Below, piece by piece: positions 16,948-24,683 of a DNA stretch of 64,000 nt. The translations under genes and the position numbers were made by a program. The first letter of the stretch is position 1; the number at the start of each line of letters is the position of its first letter. Below the pieces are notes generated by a model. The model searched no databases. It saw nothing but the letters and a program-made list of their open reading frames with translations, and was not told the DNA's origin. The stretch lies in assembly GCA_963812915.1 (NCBI GenBank), contig CAWEXB010000010.1, positions 124,001-188,000 of the forward strand. The letters run 5' to 3'. This DNA comes from JACVRW01 sp963812915. GTDB taxonomy: Bacteria; Actinomycetota; Thermoleophilia; Solirubrobacterales; Thermoleophilaceae.

Positions 16948-17973
16948 ATGAGCGACGTTCGTCTGGAAGGCGTCTCCAAGGCCTTCGGCGCGCTGCGGGC
17001 CGTGCGCGAGGTCAGCCTCGAGATCGAGCGCGGCGAGCTGATGGCCGTGCTCGGCCCGTCCGGCTGCGGCAAGACCACGCTCCTGCGGACCATCGCCGGC
17101 TTCGAGCGGCCGGACGCGGGCTCCGTGGTCGTCGCGGACGACGTGGTGGCCGGTCCCGGCCGCTTCGTGCCGCCCGAGCGGCGGCGGATCGGGATGGTCT
17201 TCCAGGACTACGCGCTGTTCCCGCACCTGACGGTCAGGGCCAACGTCGCGTTCGGCCTCGCGGCGCGACCACGCGACGAGCGCGAGCCGCTCACTCGCCG
17301 GACGCTCGAGCTGGTCGGCCTCCAGCACAAGGCCGACCGCTACCCGCACGAGCTGTCGGGCGGGGAGCGCCAGCGGGTGGCCCTCGCGCGCGCAATGGCG
17401 CCCGAGCCGGCGCTCGTGCTGCTCGACGAGCCGTTCTCGAGCCTCGACGCCAGCCTGCGGGCGGGACTGCGCCGCGAGGTCGAGCTGATCCTGCGCGACG
17501 CCGAGGCCACCGCGCTGCTCGTGACCCACGACCAGGAGGAGGCGCTCTCGCTCGCCGACCGCCTCGCCGTCATGCGCGAGGGACGGATCGTTCAGGTGGG
17601 GGCGCCGGAGGAGGTCTACGGGCGGCCGGCCAGCCGCTGGGCCGCGCAGTTCGTCGGCGAGGTGAACGTGCTCGCCGGGGTCGCCCACGGAGCCGGCGTC
17701 GAGACCGAGCTGGGAGTGTTCGACCTGCGGGCGCAGGCGAGCGGCTCCGTACACGTGGCGGTGCGCCCGGAGCAGCTCGACCTGCGGGCCGACCACGACG
17801 GCAACGCCGAGATCGTGGCCCGCGAGTTCCGCGGCCACGACGTCCTCTACCGCCTCCGCCACGAGGCCGGCCGCGTGGTGCTGGTGCAGCTGCCGTCGCT
17901 CGAGCTGCACGAGGTGGGCGCGCGGGTGTTCGTGCGCCCGGCGGCGTCGGCGGTGACGACGTTGGTGGATTAG
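16948..17973 (+). CDS. Ferric iron ABC transporter ATP-binding protein
   Basis: A 341-residue FbpC/PotA-like ATPase. Walker A is GPSGCGKTT (about residues 33-41), the Q-loop VFQDYALFPH, the signature LSGGERQRVALARAMA, Walker B LVLLDEPFSSLD and the H-loop LLVTHDQEEAL. The C-terminal ~100 residues form a TOBE-like regulatory domain (VAVRPEQLDLRADH). It completes the iron operon. The other CUT1-like families share this architecture, but the iron assignment follows from the neighbouring permease and binding protein. Confidence 0.9.
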   Translation: MSDVRLEGVSKAFGALRAVREVSLEIERGELMAVLGPSGCGKTTLLRTIAGFERPDAGSVVVADDVVAGPGRFVPPERRRIGMVFQDYALFPHLTVRANVAFGLAARPRDEREPLTRRTLELVGLQHKADRYPHELSGGERQRVALARAMAPEPALVLLDEPFSSLDASLRAGLRREVELILRDAEATALLVTHDQEEALSLADRLAVMREGRIVQVGAPEEVYGRPASRWAAQFVGEVNVLAGVAHGAGVETELGVFDLRAQASGSVHVAVRPEQLDLRADHDGNAEIVAREFRGHDVLYRLRHEAGRVVLVQLPSLELHEVGARVFVRPAASAVTTLVD

Positions 17974-18320
17974 GGGCGGGTCGCCGGAGGCCATTCGTGC
18001 TGCCTAGGTGGCAAATATGGCCCCCTATCCAGCACGCCTTGGAAACCTCCCTGACTGGCTGCCGCAGCGCGAGGTTGGGAGGTTGTCGTTGATGGAGAGG
18101 CAGAACCTCCCGAGTTGCGCGGCGGCGACCAGCATCGGGAGGTTCTGGTGCCTTCTGGCGCGCCCGTATCTACTCGAATCGAGGACGATCCAGGGGTCCG
18201 TGTACCACCCCTCAGTGACCCAGTAGACGTCCGGCGGCCCGCCGCCGCAAACGGACGTGCCCCTTACCCCGTCCCTAGTGCCGTCGGCGGCGGCTGCCGG
18301 CCGCGAATAGGCTCCCCACC
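17974..18320. other. Intergenic region with repeated AACCTCCC/GGGAGGTT elements
   Basis: A 347-bp stretch with no convincing gene: short open frames have neither family resemblance nor typical codon use. It holds four copies of an 8-mer in alternating orientation: AACCTCCC at 18044-18051 and 18104-18111, GGGAGGTT at 18077-18084 and 18137-18144. The downstream end has TAGGCT (18308-18313), 7 nt before the next ATG. Confidence 0.6.
18101..18148. repeat. 13-bp perfect inverted repeat
   Basis: CAGAACCTCCCGA (18101-18113) and TCGGGAGGTTCTG (18136-18148) are exact reverse complements separated by 22 nt. It could be a stem-loop RNA, a protein site or a REP-like element. No U-tract follows, so a terminator is less likely. 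Confidence 0.65.
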
Positions 18321-18620
18321 ATGAAGCTCTACGTCTGCTGGGGCACCTTCCCCGCCCCCTGGCGGCCGGGCGGGCATCCCTGCAGGAACGCCCACAGCGC
18401 GCTCCGCGAGGCCGGCTGGGATCCCGAGGTCGTAAAGAGCTACGGACTCGGCCCGCTGCCCGACGCGCTCACGCCGCAGCGCAAGAAGGTGCGTGAGCTG
18501 ACGGGCCAGAATTGGGTGCCGGTGCTCGTGACCGACGACGGCGAGGCGATCGTCGACTCCAAGCGCATCGTCGAGTGGGCCCGGGCGCACCCCGCGAGCG
18601 GCGCGGATAAGCCCGCCTGA
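18321..18620 (+). CDS. Glutaredoxin/GST-N-like thioredoxin-fold small protein
   Basis: A 99-residue cytoplasmic protein. It begins MKLYVCWGTFPAPW with Cys6 at the position of a redox-active loop and a second Cys in GGHPCRNAHSAL. The cis-proline segment WVPVLVTDDGEAIVDSKRIV is typical of the GST N-terminal/glutaredoxin fold. Two cysteines far apart rather than CxxC suggest monothiol chemistry or a binding role. TAGGCT lies 7 nt upstream of the ATG. It is a single gene between the iron operon and a DMT exporter. Confidence 0.75.
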   Translation: MKLYVCWGTFPAPWRPGGHPCRNAHSALREAGWDPEVVKSYGLGPLPDALTPQRKKVRELTGQNWVPVLVTDDGEAIVDSKRIVEWARAHPASGADKPA

Positions 18621-18681
18621 TCTCCGGCATCAGGGCTCGGACTGGCCTCACACCCGGCGCTCTGCCACCGTTTGTTCGATT

Positions 18682-19602
18682 GTGCGACGCCCGGCCGAGA
18701 GCGGGTGGCTGCTCTGGGCCGCCCTCGCCACCATCTACATCGTCTGGGGCTCGACCTACCTGGCCATCAGGGTCATGGTCGAGACGATGCCGCCCCTGCT
18801 CGCGGCCGGCGCGCGCTATGTCGTGGCCGGGTCGGTGTTCTGGGCGGTCCTACGGGTCGCGAGCGGCCCGGAGCGGGTGCGCGCAACGCCGCGCCAGCTC
18901 GCGGGCGCGGCGCTTATCGGCACGCTGCTGTGCTTCGGCGGCAATGGCCTCGTGACCGTCGCCGAGCGCGACGTTCCCTCCGGCCTGGCCGCCCTCATCA
19001 TGGGCGCGATGCCGCTCTGGGTGCTGCTCATGCGCGCCGGCCACGGGGAGCGCGTGCCGCGCGCCACGCTCGCCGGCGTCGCCGTCGGTTTCGCCGGCCT
19101 CGCCGTGCTGGTGCTTCCGGGCGACCGGCCGGGCGACGCACCCCTCTTGGCCGTGCTCGTCGTGGTGGCCGCGTCGGTGTTCTGGGCGTGCGGCGCCTTC
19201 TACTCGCCCCGGACGCCGCTGCCGGCGGACGCGTTCGCCTCCACCGCTTGGCAGATGCTGTTCGGCGGCGCCGGCATGCTCGCGGTCGGGCTGCTCGCCG
19301 GCGAGGCGGGCGACGTGGACGCGGCGGCTTTCTCGACGGACTCGGTGATCGCGTTCGTGTACCTGATCACCGCGGGCTCTCTGCTCGCCTTCACGGCCTT
19401 CGTCTGGCTGCTCCAGAACGCACCGGTGTCGACCGTCATGACCTACGCCTACGTGAACCCGGTCGTGGCGGTGCTGCTGGGCTGGGCGATCCTGTCCGAG
19501 GAGATCACCACGAGCGTGGCCATAGGCACCGTCGCGATCGTGCTCTCCGTGGCGACGGTCGTGCGCCGCGAGTCCGCGGAGCGGGAGCGGGTGGCCGCCT
19601 AG
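18682..19602 (+). CDS. EamA/DMT-family transporter
   Basis: A 306-residue membrane protein with ten predicted helices in two EamA repeats. The family opening WGSTYLAIRVMVETMPPLLAA is clear, and the second repeat ends with AYVNPVVAVLLGWAILSEEI. Members export amino acids, purines or other metabolites; the substrate cannot be read from sequence. GTG start. It converges on the suf operon with 32 bp between stops. Confidence 0.88.
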   Translation: MRRPAESGWLLWAALATIYIVWGSTYLAIRVMVETMPPLLAAGARYVVAGSVFWAVLRVASGPERVRATPRQLAGAALIGTLLCFGGNGLVTVAERDVPSGLAALIMGAMPLWVLLMRAGHGERVPRATLAGVAVGFAGLAVLVLPGDRPGDAPLLAVLVVVAASVFWACGAFYSPRTPLPADAFASTAWQMLFGGAGMLAVGLLAGEAGDVDAAAFSTDSVIAFVYLITAGSLLAFTAFVWLLQNAPVSTVMTYAYVNPVVAVLLGWAILSEEITTSVAIGTVAIVLSVATVVRRESAERERVAA

Positions 19603-19634
19603 CTCGGCCTGCTAGAGCGGGCCGGCGGGCCTGG

Positions 19635-20015
19635 CTACTCGGGCCAGGACGCGTCGCCGGTCGTCGCGCCGCGCATGACCTTCAGGGAGAGAAGCGCGCA
19701 CTTGCGGCGCGTGGGGGAGACGTCGATTCCCAGCCGCTCGATCACCCAATCGGCGCCCAGGCCCTCGACGTCCTCGACCGGCATTCCGATCAGGTCCTCC
19801 GAGCTGATCGACGCCGCAGCCTGCGAGATCGCGCAGCCCTGCCCGTGGAAACGCATGTCGGCGATCTTCCCGTCCTCGACCACGATGTGGACGCCCAGCT
19901 CGTCTCCGCAGAGCGGATTGTGGTCGTGGAACTCGAGGTCGTGCGGCTCGAGCGTCCCGAAGTTCCGCGGGTTCTTGTAGTGCTCGAGGATGTAGTCGCG
20001 GTAGAGGGCGTCCAT
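19635..20015 (-). CDS. sufU: SufU, zinc-dependent sulfurtransferase for SufS
   Basis: A 126-residue IscU-like protein; the opening MDALYRDYILEHYKNPRNFG is diagnostic. Three conserved cysteines are visible in NPLCGDE, GQGCAISQAA and RRKCALLSL. In SufU these (with an Asp) bind zinc and accept persulfide from SufS. Somewhat shorter than typical SufU (about 140-150). ATG 20015 lies 5 nt after the sufS stop. It is the last gene of rrf2-sufC-sufD-sufS-sufU. Confidence 0.93.
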   Translation of the reverse strand: MDALYRDYILEHYKNPRNFGTLEPHDLEFHDHNPLCGDELGVHIVVEDGKIADMRFHGQGCAISQAAASISSEDLIGMPVEDVEGLGADWVIERLGIDVSPTRRKCALLSLKVMRGATTGDASWPE

Positions 20016-20020
20016 AGTCG

Positions 20021-21259
20021 TCAAAGCTTGAACACCTTCCGGGCGCCGTGCAGCGCCGAGACCAGCGCGTCGACGTCCTCGCGCGAGTTGTAGACCTGGA
20101 ACGTCGCCCGCGCCGTCGCGGCCACGCCGAGCAGGCGCATGAGCGGCTGGGCGCAGTGGTGGCCGGCCCGGACGCACACGGCCTCCCGGTCGCACAGCTC
20201 GGCGATGTCGTGGGCGTGCATGCCGTCGATCGCGAACGAGATCACGCCGCCGCGCCGGTCCAGGTTCGTGGGGCCGAAGATGTGGATGCCCTCGACCTCC
20301 GCCAGGCGCTCGAGTCCGTACATCGTGAGGTCGCGCTCGTGGACGCGCACGTTCTCCATGCCTACGGCGGCCAGGTAGTCGACCGCCGCGCCGAGGCCGA
20401 CCGCCTCCGCGATCGCCGACGTACCGGCCTCGAACTTCCAGGGCAGCTCGTTCCAGCTCGAGTGCTCGCGCTCCACCCGGGAGATCATGTGCCCTCCGCC
20501 GAGGAACGGCCGCATCTCCTTCAGGAGCTCGCGCCGGCCGTGGAGCATTCCCACCGTGGGGCCCAGCGCCTTGTGGCCGGTCCAGGCGTAGAAGTCGGCG
20601 TCGATGGCGCCAAGGTCCACCGGAAGCTGCGGCACCGCCTGCGCGCCGTCGATGACGGTCACCGCCCCCGCCGCCCGCGCCCGGCGCACGATCTCCTCGA
20701 CGGGATTGATCGTGCCGAGCACATTCGAGACGTGGGCGAAGGCCACGAGCTTCACGCGGCCCTCTGCCAGCGCCGCGTCGAGCTCGTCGAGCGACAGCTC
20801 GCCGCTGTCGGACACCGACAGGTAGCGCAGCCTTGCGCCGCGGTCCTCGCAGAGGAGCTGCCAGGGGACGATGTTCGAGTGGTGCTCCATCTCGGTGATG
20901 AGGACCTCGTCGCCCTCGCCCACGTTGTCGCGCCCCCAGGCGTAGGCCACCAGGTTGATCGCCTCGGTGGCGTTGCGCGTGTAGATCGAGCAGTCGGAAT
21001 CCCAGCCGACGAAGCCCGCGATCCGCTCGCGGGCGCCCTCGAACATCTCGGTGGCCTCGCGGCCCAGCTCGTAGACCCCGCGGTGCACCGTGCCGTACGA
21101 GGTGGAGTAGAAGCGCTCCATCGCCTCGATCACCTGCCGCGGCTTCTGGGCGCTGGCGCCCGAGTCGAGGTAGACGAGCCGCTTGCCGTTGAAGCTGCGC
21201 TGCAGCACCGGGAAGTCGGCGCGGAGATCGACGAGGGGCTGTGCGGCGACCGCGCCCAT
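20021..21259 (-). CDS. sufS: Cysteine desulfurase SufS
   Basis: A 412-residue PLP enzyme that releases sulfur from cysteine for Fe-S assembly. It begins LRADFPVLQRSFNGKRLVYL. EMEHHSNIVPWQ, VIDGAQAVPQLPVDL and the PLP-lysine segment FYAWTGHKALGPTVGML are intact. The catalytic cysteine is in VRAGHHCAQPLM. The ATG lies 2 nt after the sufD stop. It acts with SufU. Confidence 0.96.
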   Translation of the reverse strand: MGAVAAQPLVDLRADFPVLQRSFNGKRLVYLDSGASAQKPRQVIEAMERFYSTSYGTVHRGVYELGREATEMFEGARERIAGFVGWDSDCSIYTRNATEAINLVAYAWGRDNVGEGDEVLITEMEHHSNIVPWQLLCEDRGARLRYLSVSDSGELSLDELDAALAEGRVKLVAFAHVSNVLGTINPVEEIVRRARAAGAVTVIDGAQAVPQLPVDLGAIDADFYAWTGHKALGPTVGMLHGRRELLKEMRPFLGGGHMISRVEREHSSWNELPWKFEAGTSAIAEAVGLGAAVDYLAAVGMENVRVHERDLTMYGLERLAEVEGIHIFGPTNLDRRGGVISFAIDGMHAHDIAELCDREAVCVRAGHHCAQPLMRLLGVAATARATFQVYNSREDVDALVSALHGARKVFKL

Positions 21260-21261
21260 CG

Positions 21262-22545
21262 TCAGGCCTCCGCCCGCTCCGCCACGAACTCGCGCACCTG
21301 GTCCTCCGCCCCGCGCAGCTTCGCGGCGATCCGCTGTCGCACGAGCGCCTCGAGCCCCGGGTCCTCGAGCCGCTGCACGACCTCCTCGAAGTAGCCTTCG
21401 ACCAGCACCCGGACCGCCTCGGTGCGAGACAGGCCGCGGGTCATCATGTAGAAGATCTGCTCCTCGTCGAGCTCGCCGACGGTCCCGCCGTGCGAGGCCT
21501 TGACGTTGTCGACCTCCACGATCAGCGACGGGATGGCGTCGCCCTTGGCCTTCGGCGAGAGCAGCATCTGGTGCGTCTGGAGGTAGGTGTCGGTCTCGGA
21601 CGCGCCCGGCACGATGTGGATCAGGCCCTCGTACGAGGCCCGCGATTCGCCGGTGAGGGCGCCCTTCCACACGGTGTCGCCCGTGGTGTGGCCCTGCTCG
21701 TGCTTGTCGGTCGTGAACAGGTCGAGGTGCTCCTCGCGCTCGGTGAAGTACATGCCGGTGTGGCGCATGTCCGATCCCTGCTCCGCCGTGACGATGTCGA
21801 GGGTCTGCTTGGTGAGGTGGCCGCCGAGGTGTATCGGCACCCACTTCACCTGGGCGTCCCGTCGGATCTCGACCCGGCGGGTGGAGATGTCGTAGACCTC
21901 GCCCGAGCCCCAGTCCTGGTAGTGGGCGAGGTTCACGTGCGAGCCGGGCAGCGCGTACAGCTCGAAGGCCCCGGCGTGCAGCGCCTGCCCCTCGAGGTTG
22001 GGCGCCACGAAGTACTCGCGGATCTTGCACTCGGCGAGCTCGCCGACCACCGCGAGCGTGTGGGCGTACTGCGCCGTGCCCGGCTCGTCGATCAGCCAGA
22101 CGACCTGGATCGGGTGCTCGAGCTGCACGTCCTTCGGCACGTGTATGAACACGCCGCCGGTCCAGAACGCCGCGGTGGCGGCGGGGAACTTGCCCTCGTC
22201 ATACGGCAGGCGCTTCGCGAAGTACTCCTCGACGAGGTCGGTGTGATCCTCTACGGCCTGCTCGAGCGGCATCATCACGATGCGCTCGTCGGCGACGTGG
22301 GAGTACACGACGCTCGCGCCGCGCTGGACGATCAGGCCGGCGTGCTGCTCGTCGCCGAGATCCTGGCGCACGATCTCGGGCAGCTCGTCGAGCGGCTGGT
22401 AGCGCCTCGGCTCGAGCTCGTCGAGCCGGAGGTTGCGGACCGTGGTTGTCCAGAAGCCGGAGCGCCGCCAGGTGGGCAGCGGCTCGGCCTCGAAGGCCTC
22501 GAGCGCCGCCTTGCGGCGGTCCTCGATGAGGCCGCTAGGAGGCAC
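21262..22545 (-). CDS. sufD: Fe-S cluster assembly protein SufD
   Basis: A 427-residue SufB/SufD beta-helix protein. Landmarks are AAFWTGGVFIHVPKDVQLEHPIQV, YAHTLAVVGELAECKIREYF, MRHTGMYFTEREEHLDLFTTDK and SHGGTVGELDEEQIFYMMTRGL. The start is taken as GTG 22545, overlapping the sufC stop by 11 bp, with a GGGGAGG Shine-Dalgarno about 8 nt upstream. It partners SufB and SufC. Confidence 0.93.
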   Translation of the reverse strand: MPPSGLIEDRRKAALEAFEAEPLPTWRRSGFWTTTVRNLRLDELEPRRYQPLDELPEIVRQDLGDEQHAGLIVQRGASVVYSHVADERIVMMPLEQAVEDHTDLVEEYFAKRLPYDEGKFPAATAAFWTGGVFIHVPKDVQLEHPIQVVWLIDEPGTAQYAHTLAVVGELAECKIREYFVAPNLEGQALHAGAFELYALPGSHVNLAHYQDWGSGEVYDISTRRVEIRRDAQVKWVPIHLGGHLTKQTLDIVTAEQGSDMRHTGMYFTEREEHLDLFTTDKHEQGHTTGDTVWKGALTGESRASYEGLIHIVPGASETDTYLQTHQMLLSPKAKGDAIPSLIVEVDNVKASHGGTVGELDEEQIFYMMTRGLSRTEAVRVLVEGYFEEVVQRLEDPGLEALVRQRIAAKLRGAEDQVREFVAERAEA

Positions 22546-23287
22546 TCGCCGCCACCTCCCCGCGCACCCACTCGTAGCCCTTGTCCTCGAGCTCGTCGGC
22601 CAGCTCCGAGCCGCCCTCGCGGACGATTCGCCCGTCGAGCATGATGTGCACGAAGTCTGGTCGCACGTAGCCAAGGATGCGCGTGTAGTGGGTGATGATG
22701 AGGAAGCCGCGGTCGGCGCCGCGCATCTCGTTCACGCCGTCGGCGACGATTCGGAGGGCGTCGATGTCGAGGCCGGAGTCGGTCTCGTCCAGTACGGCGA
22801 ACTCCGGCTGGAGCATCGCGAGCTGGAGGATCTCGGCGCGCTTCTTCTCGCCGCCGGAGAAGCCCTCGTTCAGGTATCGGCTCGTGAAGTCGCGGTCGAT
22901 GCGGAGCAGGTCCATGTTCCGCCCCAGCAGCTGGCCGAACTCCTTGACCTTGATCGGCTCCTCGCGCGTGGAGTTCATGGCCATTCGCAGGAAGTTCGCA
23001 ACCGACACGCCCGGGATCGTGGCCGGGTATTGGAAGGCCATGAACAGTCCGGCCCTCGCGCGCTCGTCGGGGTCGGCCTCGGTCAGGTCCTCGCCGTTCA
23101 GGATGATGCGGCCCTCGGTGACCTCGTAGACGGGGTTGCCCATGAGGGTGTTGGCGAGGGTGGACTTGCCCGAGCCGTTCGGGCCCATCAGAGCGTGGGT
23201 CTCGCCGCGTCTGACCACGAGGTCCACGCCGTGCAGGATCTCCCGCTCCTCCGTTCGGACGTGCAGGTTCTGGATCTCCAGGGTCAT
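22535..23287 (-). CDS. sufC: Fe-S assembly ATPase SufC
   Basis: A 250-residue ABC ATPase. Walker A GPNGSGKST (about residues 35-43), Q-loop FMAFQYPATIPG, the SufC-specific signature FSGGEKKRAEILQLAML, Walker B FAVLDETDSGLDIDALRIV and HYTRILGYVRPDFVHIM. The D of Walker B followed by ETDSGLD is a SufC hallmark. The ATG overlaps the rrf2 stop as ATGA. Confidence 0.96.
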   Translation of the reverse strand: MTLEIQNLHVRTEEREILHGVDLVVRRGETHALMGPNGSGKSTLANTLMGNPVYEVTEGRIILNGEDLTEADPDERARAGLFMAFQYPATIPGVSVANFLRMAMNSTREEPIKVKEFGQLLGRNMDLLRIDRDFTSRYLNEGFSGGEKKRAEILQLAMLQPEFAVLDETDSGLDIDALRIVADGVNEMRGADRGFLIITHYTRILGYVRPDFVHIMLDGRIVREGGSELADELEDKGYEWVRGEVAASAS

Positions 23288-23781
23288 ACGGTGGCTTTCT
23301 CCGGGGTCTTTTGGGGGCGCGCCGGCCGCACGAGGTCGGCCAGGGTCATCTCGTTCAGGGTGCGGACGATGGACCCCTGTACGCGGGTCCAGAGCAGCTT
23401 CGTGGGGCATGGATCGTGGCCTAGCTCGCCCTCGCGGACGCAGACGAGCCCGCGCTCGGGATCGGCCGTGATGCACTCGATCGGGGCGATCTCGCCCTCG
23501 AGCGCCCTCACGATCTCGGCCATGCTGATGTCCCGCGCCGGGCGCGCGAGCGTGTAGCCGCCGTGCGCGCCGCGGCGCGACTCGACGAGCTCCGCGCGGC
23601 GCAGCCGCTGGACCAGGTGCTCGAGGTATGCAAGCGGCAGGCCCTCGGCGTCGGCGATCGAGCCGAGCGAGATCGGCTCGCCTACGCCGGTCGCGCCGTC
23701 GCGAGCGCTCGCCTCGCTCGCGGCCGTCGCGAGGTGCGCCATCACGCGCACGCCGTACTCGGCCTTGGTCGAGAACATCAT
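23284..23781 (-). CDS. Rrf2-family Fe-S-responsive regulator
   Basis: A 165-residue winged-helix regulator: MMFSTKAEYGVRVMAHLA, the recognition region LPLAYLEHLVQRLRRAELV and ESRRGAHGGYTLARP are diagnostic. Candidate cluster ligands occur in IECITADPERGLVCV and HDPCPTK, a three-cysteine layout like IscR/SufR. It heads the suf operon with sufC overlapping. TAGGAT lies 8 nt before ATG 23781 and a dyad overlaps it, so autoregulation is likely. ATG 23778 is an equally possible start. Confidence 0.9.
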   Translation of the reverse strand: MMFSTKAEYGVRVMAHLATAASEASARDGATGVGEPISLGSIADAEGLPLAYLEHLVQRLRRAELVESRRGAHGGYTLARPARDISMAEIVRALEGEIAPIECITADPERGLVCVREGELGHDPCPTKLLWTRVQGSIVRTLNEMTLADLVRPARPQKTPEKATV

Positions 23782-23789
23782 CCGGCTAA

Positions 23790-23809
23790 ATCCTACTCGG
23801 TGAGTCGGA
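23790..23809 (-). promoter_or_regulatory. suf operon promoter with overlapping dyad
   Basis: On the minus strand, -10-like TAGGAT (23795-23790) is overlapped by the inverted repeat TCCGACTC-ACC-GAGTAGGA (23809-23791; 7 of 8 arm positions match). This is a good candidate autoregulatory site for the Rrf2 protein. Confidence 0.5.
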
Positions 23810-23822
23810 GAAACCCGCGCCG

Positions 23823-24434
23823 CTACGACGCGGCGCCGTTCTCGAGCAACCGGAGGTCGTGCGCCAGGCGCTCCGGAGTCGCCTGCGACCCCGGATAGCC
23901 GACGCGCTGGTAGCCGCGCGGGTCGACGAGGGTGATGCGCGCCTGGTGCTCCTCGGTGACGGATTGCGGCCGGATCGCGAACCCCTTCCAAAGCGGGCGC
24001 AGCTCGGAGCGTGTGCCGAGCACGAAGTCGAGCCGGCCGAGGGCGCGCTGCTCCGAGAGGAAGGCGCGCGCGCGCTCGGGTGTGTCCCGCGGGGGGTCGA
24101 CGGCGATCGCGATCGCCGGGACGTCGTGGCCCAGCTGGTCGAGGGCTCCCCGGACGGTCTGTGCCTGCAGTGGGCAGGTGTCCTCACAGGTCGTGTAGAG
24201 GAAGGTCACGACCACCGGTTGGCCCCGGAAGTCGCGCATCGAGATCGGCTCGCCGTCCTGGTTGCGTAGGTCGAAGTCGGGCGCTCGGAACCCCGCCGGC
24301 ATGACGGCGCCCTCGAACCGGGGGCCGGCGCTCGCCAGATCCGGGTCGTCGTCGCGGCTACCGGCGGCGAGAACGGTCGCGCCCAGCGCGAAGACCGCGA
24401 GCAGGAAGAGCGCGATCAGCACGCGCGCGTTCAC
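23823..24434 (-). CDS. SCO1/SenC-family copper/redox protein
   Basis: A 203-residue membrane-anchored thioredoxin-fold protein. One N-terminal helix (VNARVLIALFLLAVFALG) precedes FRAPDFDLRNQDGEPISM. The Cu/redox motif is TTCEDTCPLQ (CxxxC), and the distal His is in EEHQARITLVD. SCO proteins deliver copper to cytochrome c oxidase CuA or reduce its thiols outside the membrane. GTG 24434 is chosen because TACCCT precedes it by 7 nt; a TTG at 24476 is in frame. Confidence 0.88.
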   Translation of the reverse strand: MNARVLIALFLLAVFALGATVLAAGSRDDDPDLASAGPRFEGAVMPAGFRAPDFDLRNQDGEPISMRDFRGQPVVVTFLYTTCEDTCPLQAQTVRGALDQLGHDVPAIAIAVDPPRDTPERARAFLSEQRALGRLDFVLGTRSELRPLWKGFAIRPQSVTEEHQARITLVDPRGYQRVGYPGSQATPERLAHDLRLLENGAAS

Positions 24435-24629
24435 CCGCCCGAGGGTAGTGCTCGCTGGCGCAGGCGAGCGCGGCAAGCGACCGATCTCGCTGCCCCCGGA
24501 CCGGTTTTCGCTGGTAGCGCGCGGGGTCTGACTCGGGAACCCATGATGGTGGCGCCTCGGTGCCGGGGGAGGGCCCCGCCGCGGTACCTTTCAAGGGCGA
24601 ACGGGACCGGCGCTAGCCGCGGATCGCCG

Positions 24630-24645
24630 CTACACTTTGTGAAGT
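24630..24645 (+). promoter_or_regulatory. CTACACTTTGTGAAGT promoter motif before the rhodanese-E1 gene
   Basis: The 16-mer is repeated with one change (CTACACTTTCTGAAGT) before cysM at 27607-27622. TACACT (24631-24636) can serve as -10; ACTT...AAGT is a short dyad. This may be a shared element of the sulfur-carrier genes. Confidence 0.45.
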
Positions 24646-24683
24646 ATTGGAATTCCGACCCGGTTTGAGGTAATTCGAGGGAG

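Noticed and set aside
15265..17994. A 909-residue minus-strand open frame rich in Arg, His and Glu
   Set aside because: It is antisense to the iron permease and ATPase, both clearly recognisable; composition is that of a shadow frame.
18008..18226. A 72-residue open frame in the intergenic repeat region
   Set aside because: No family resemblance, no ribosome-binding site and it runs across the inverted repeats; treated as non-coding.
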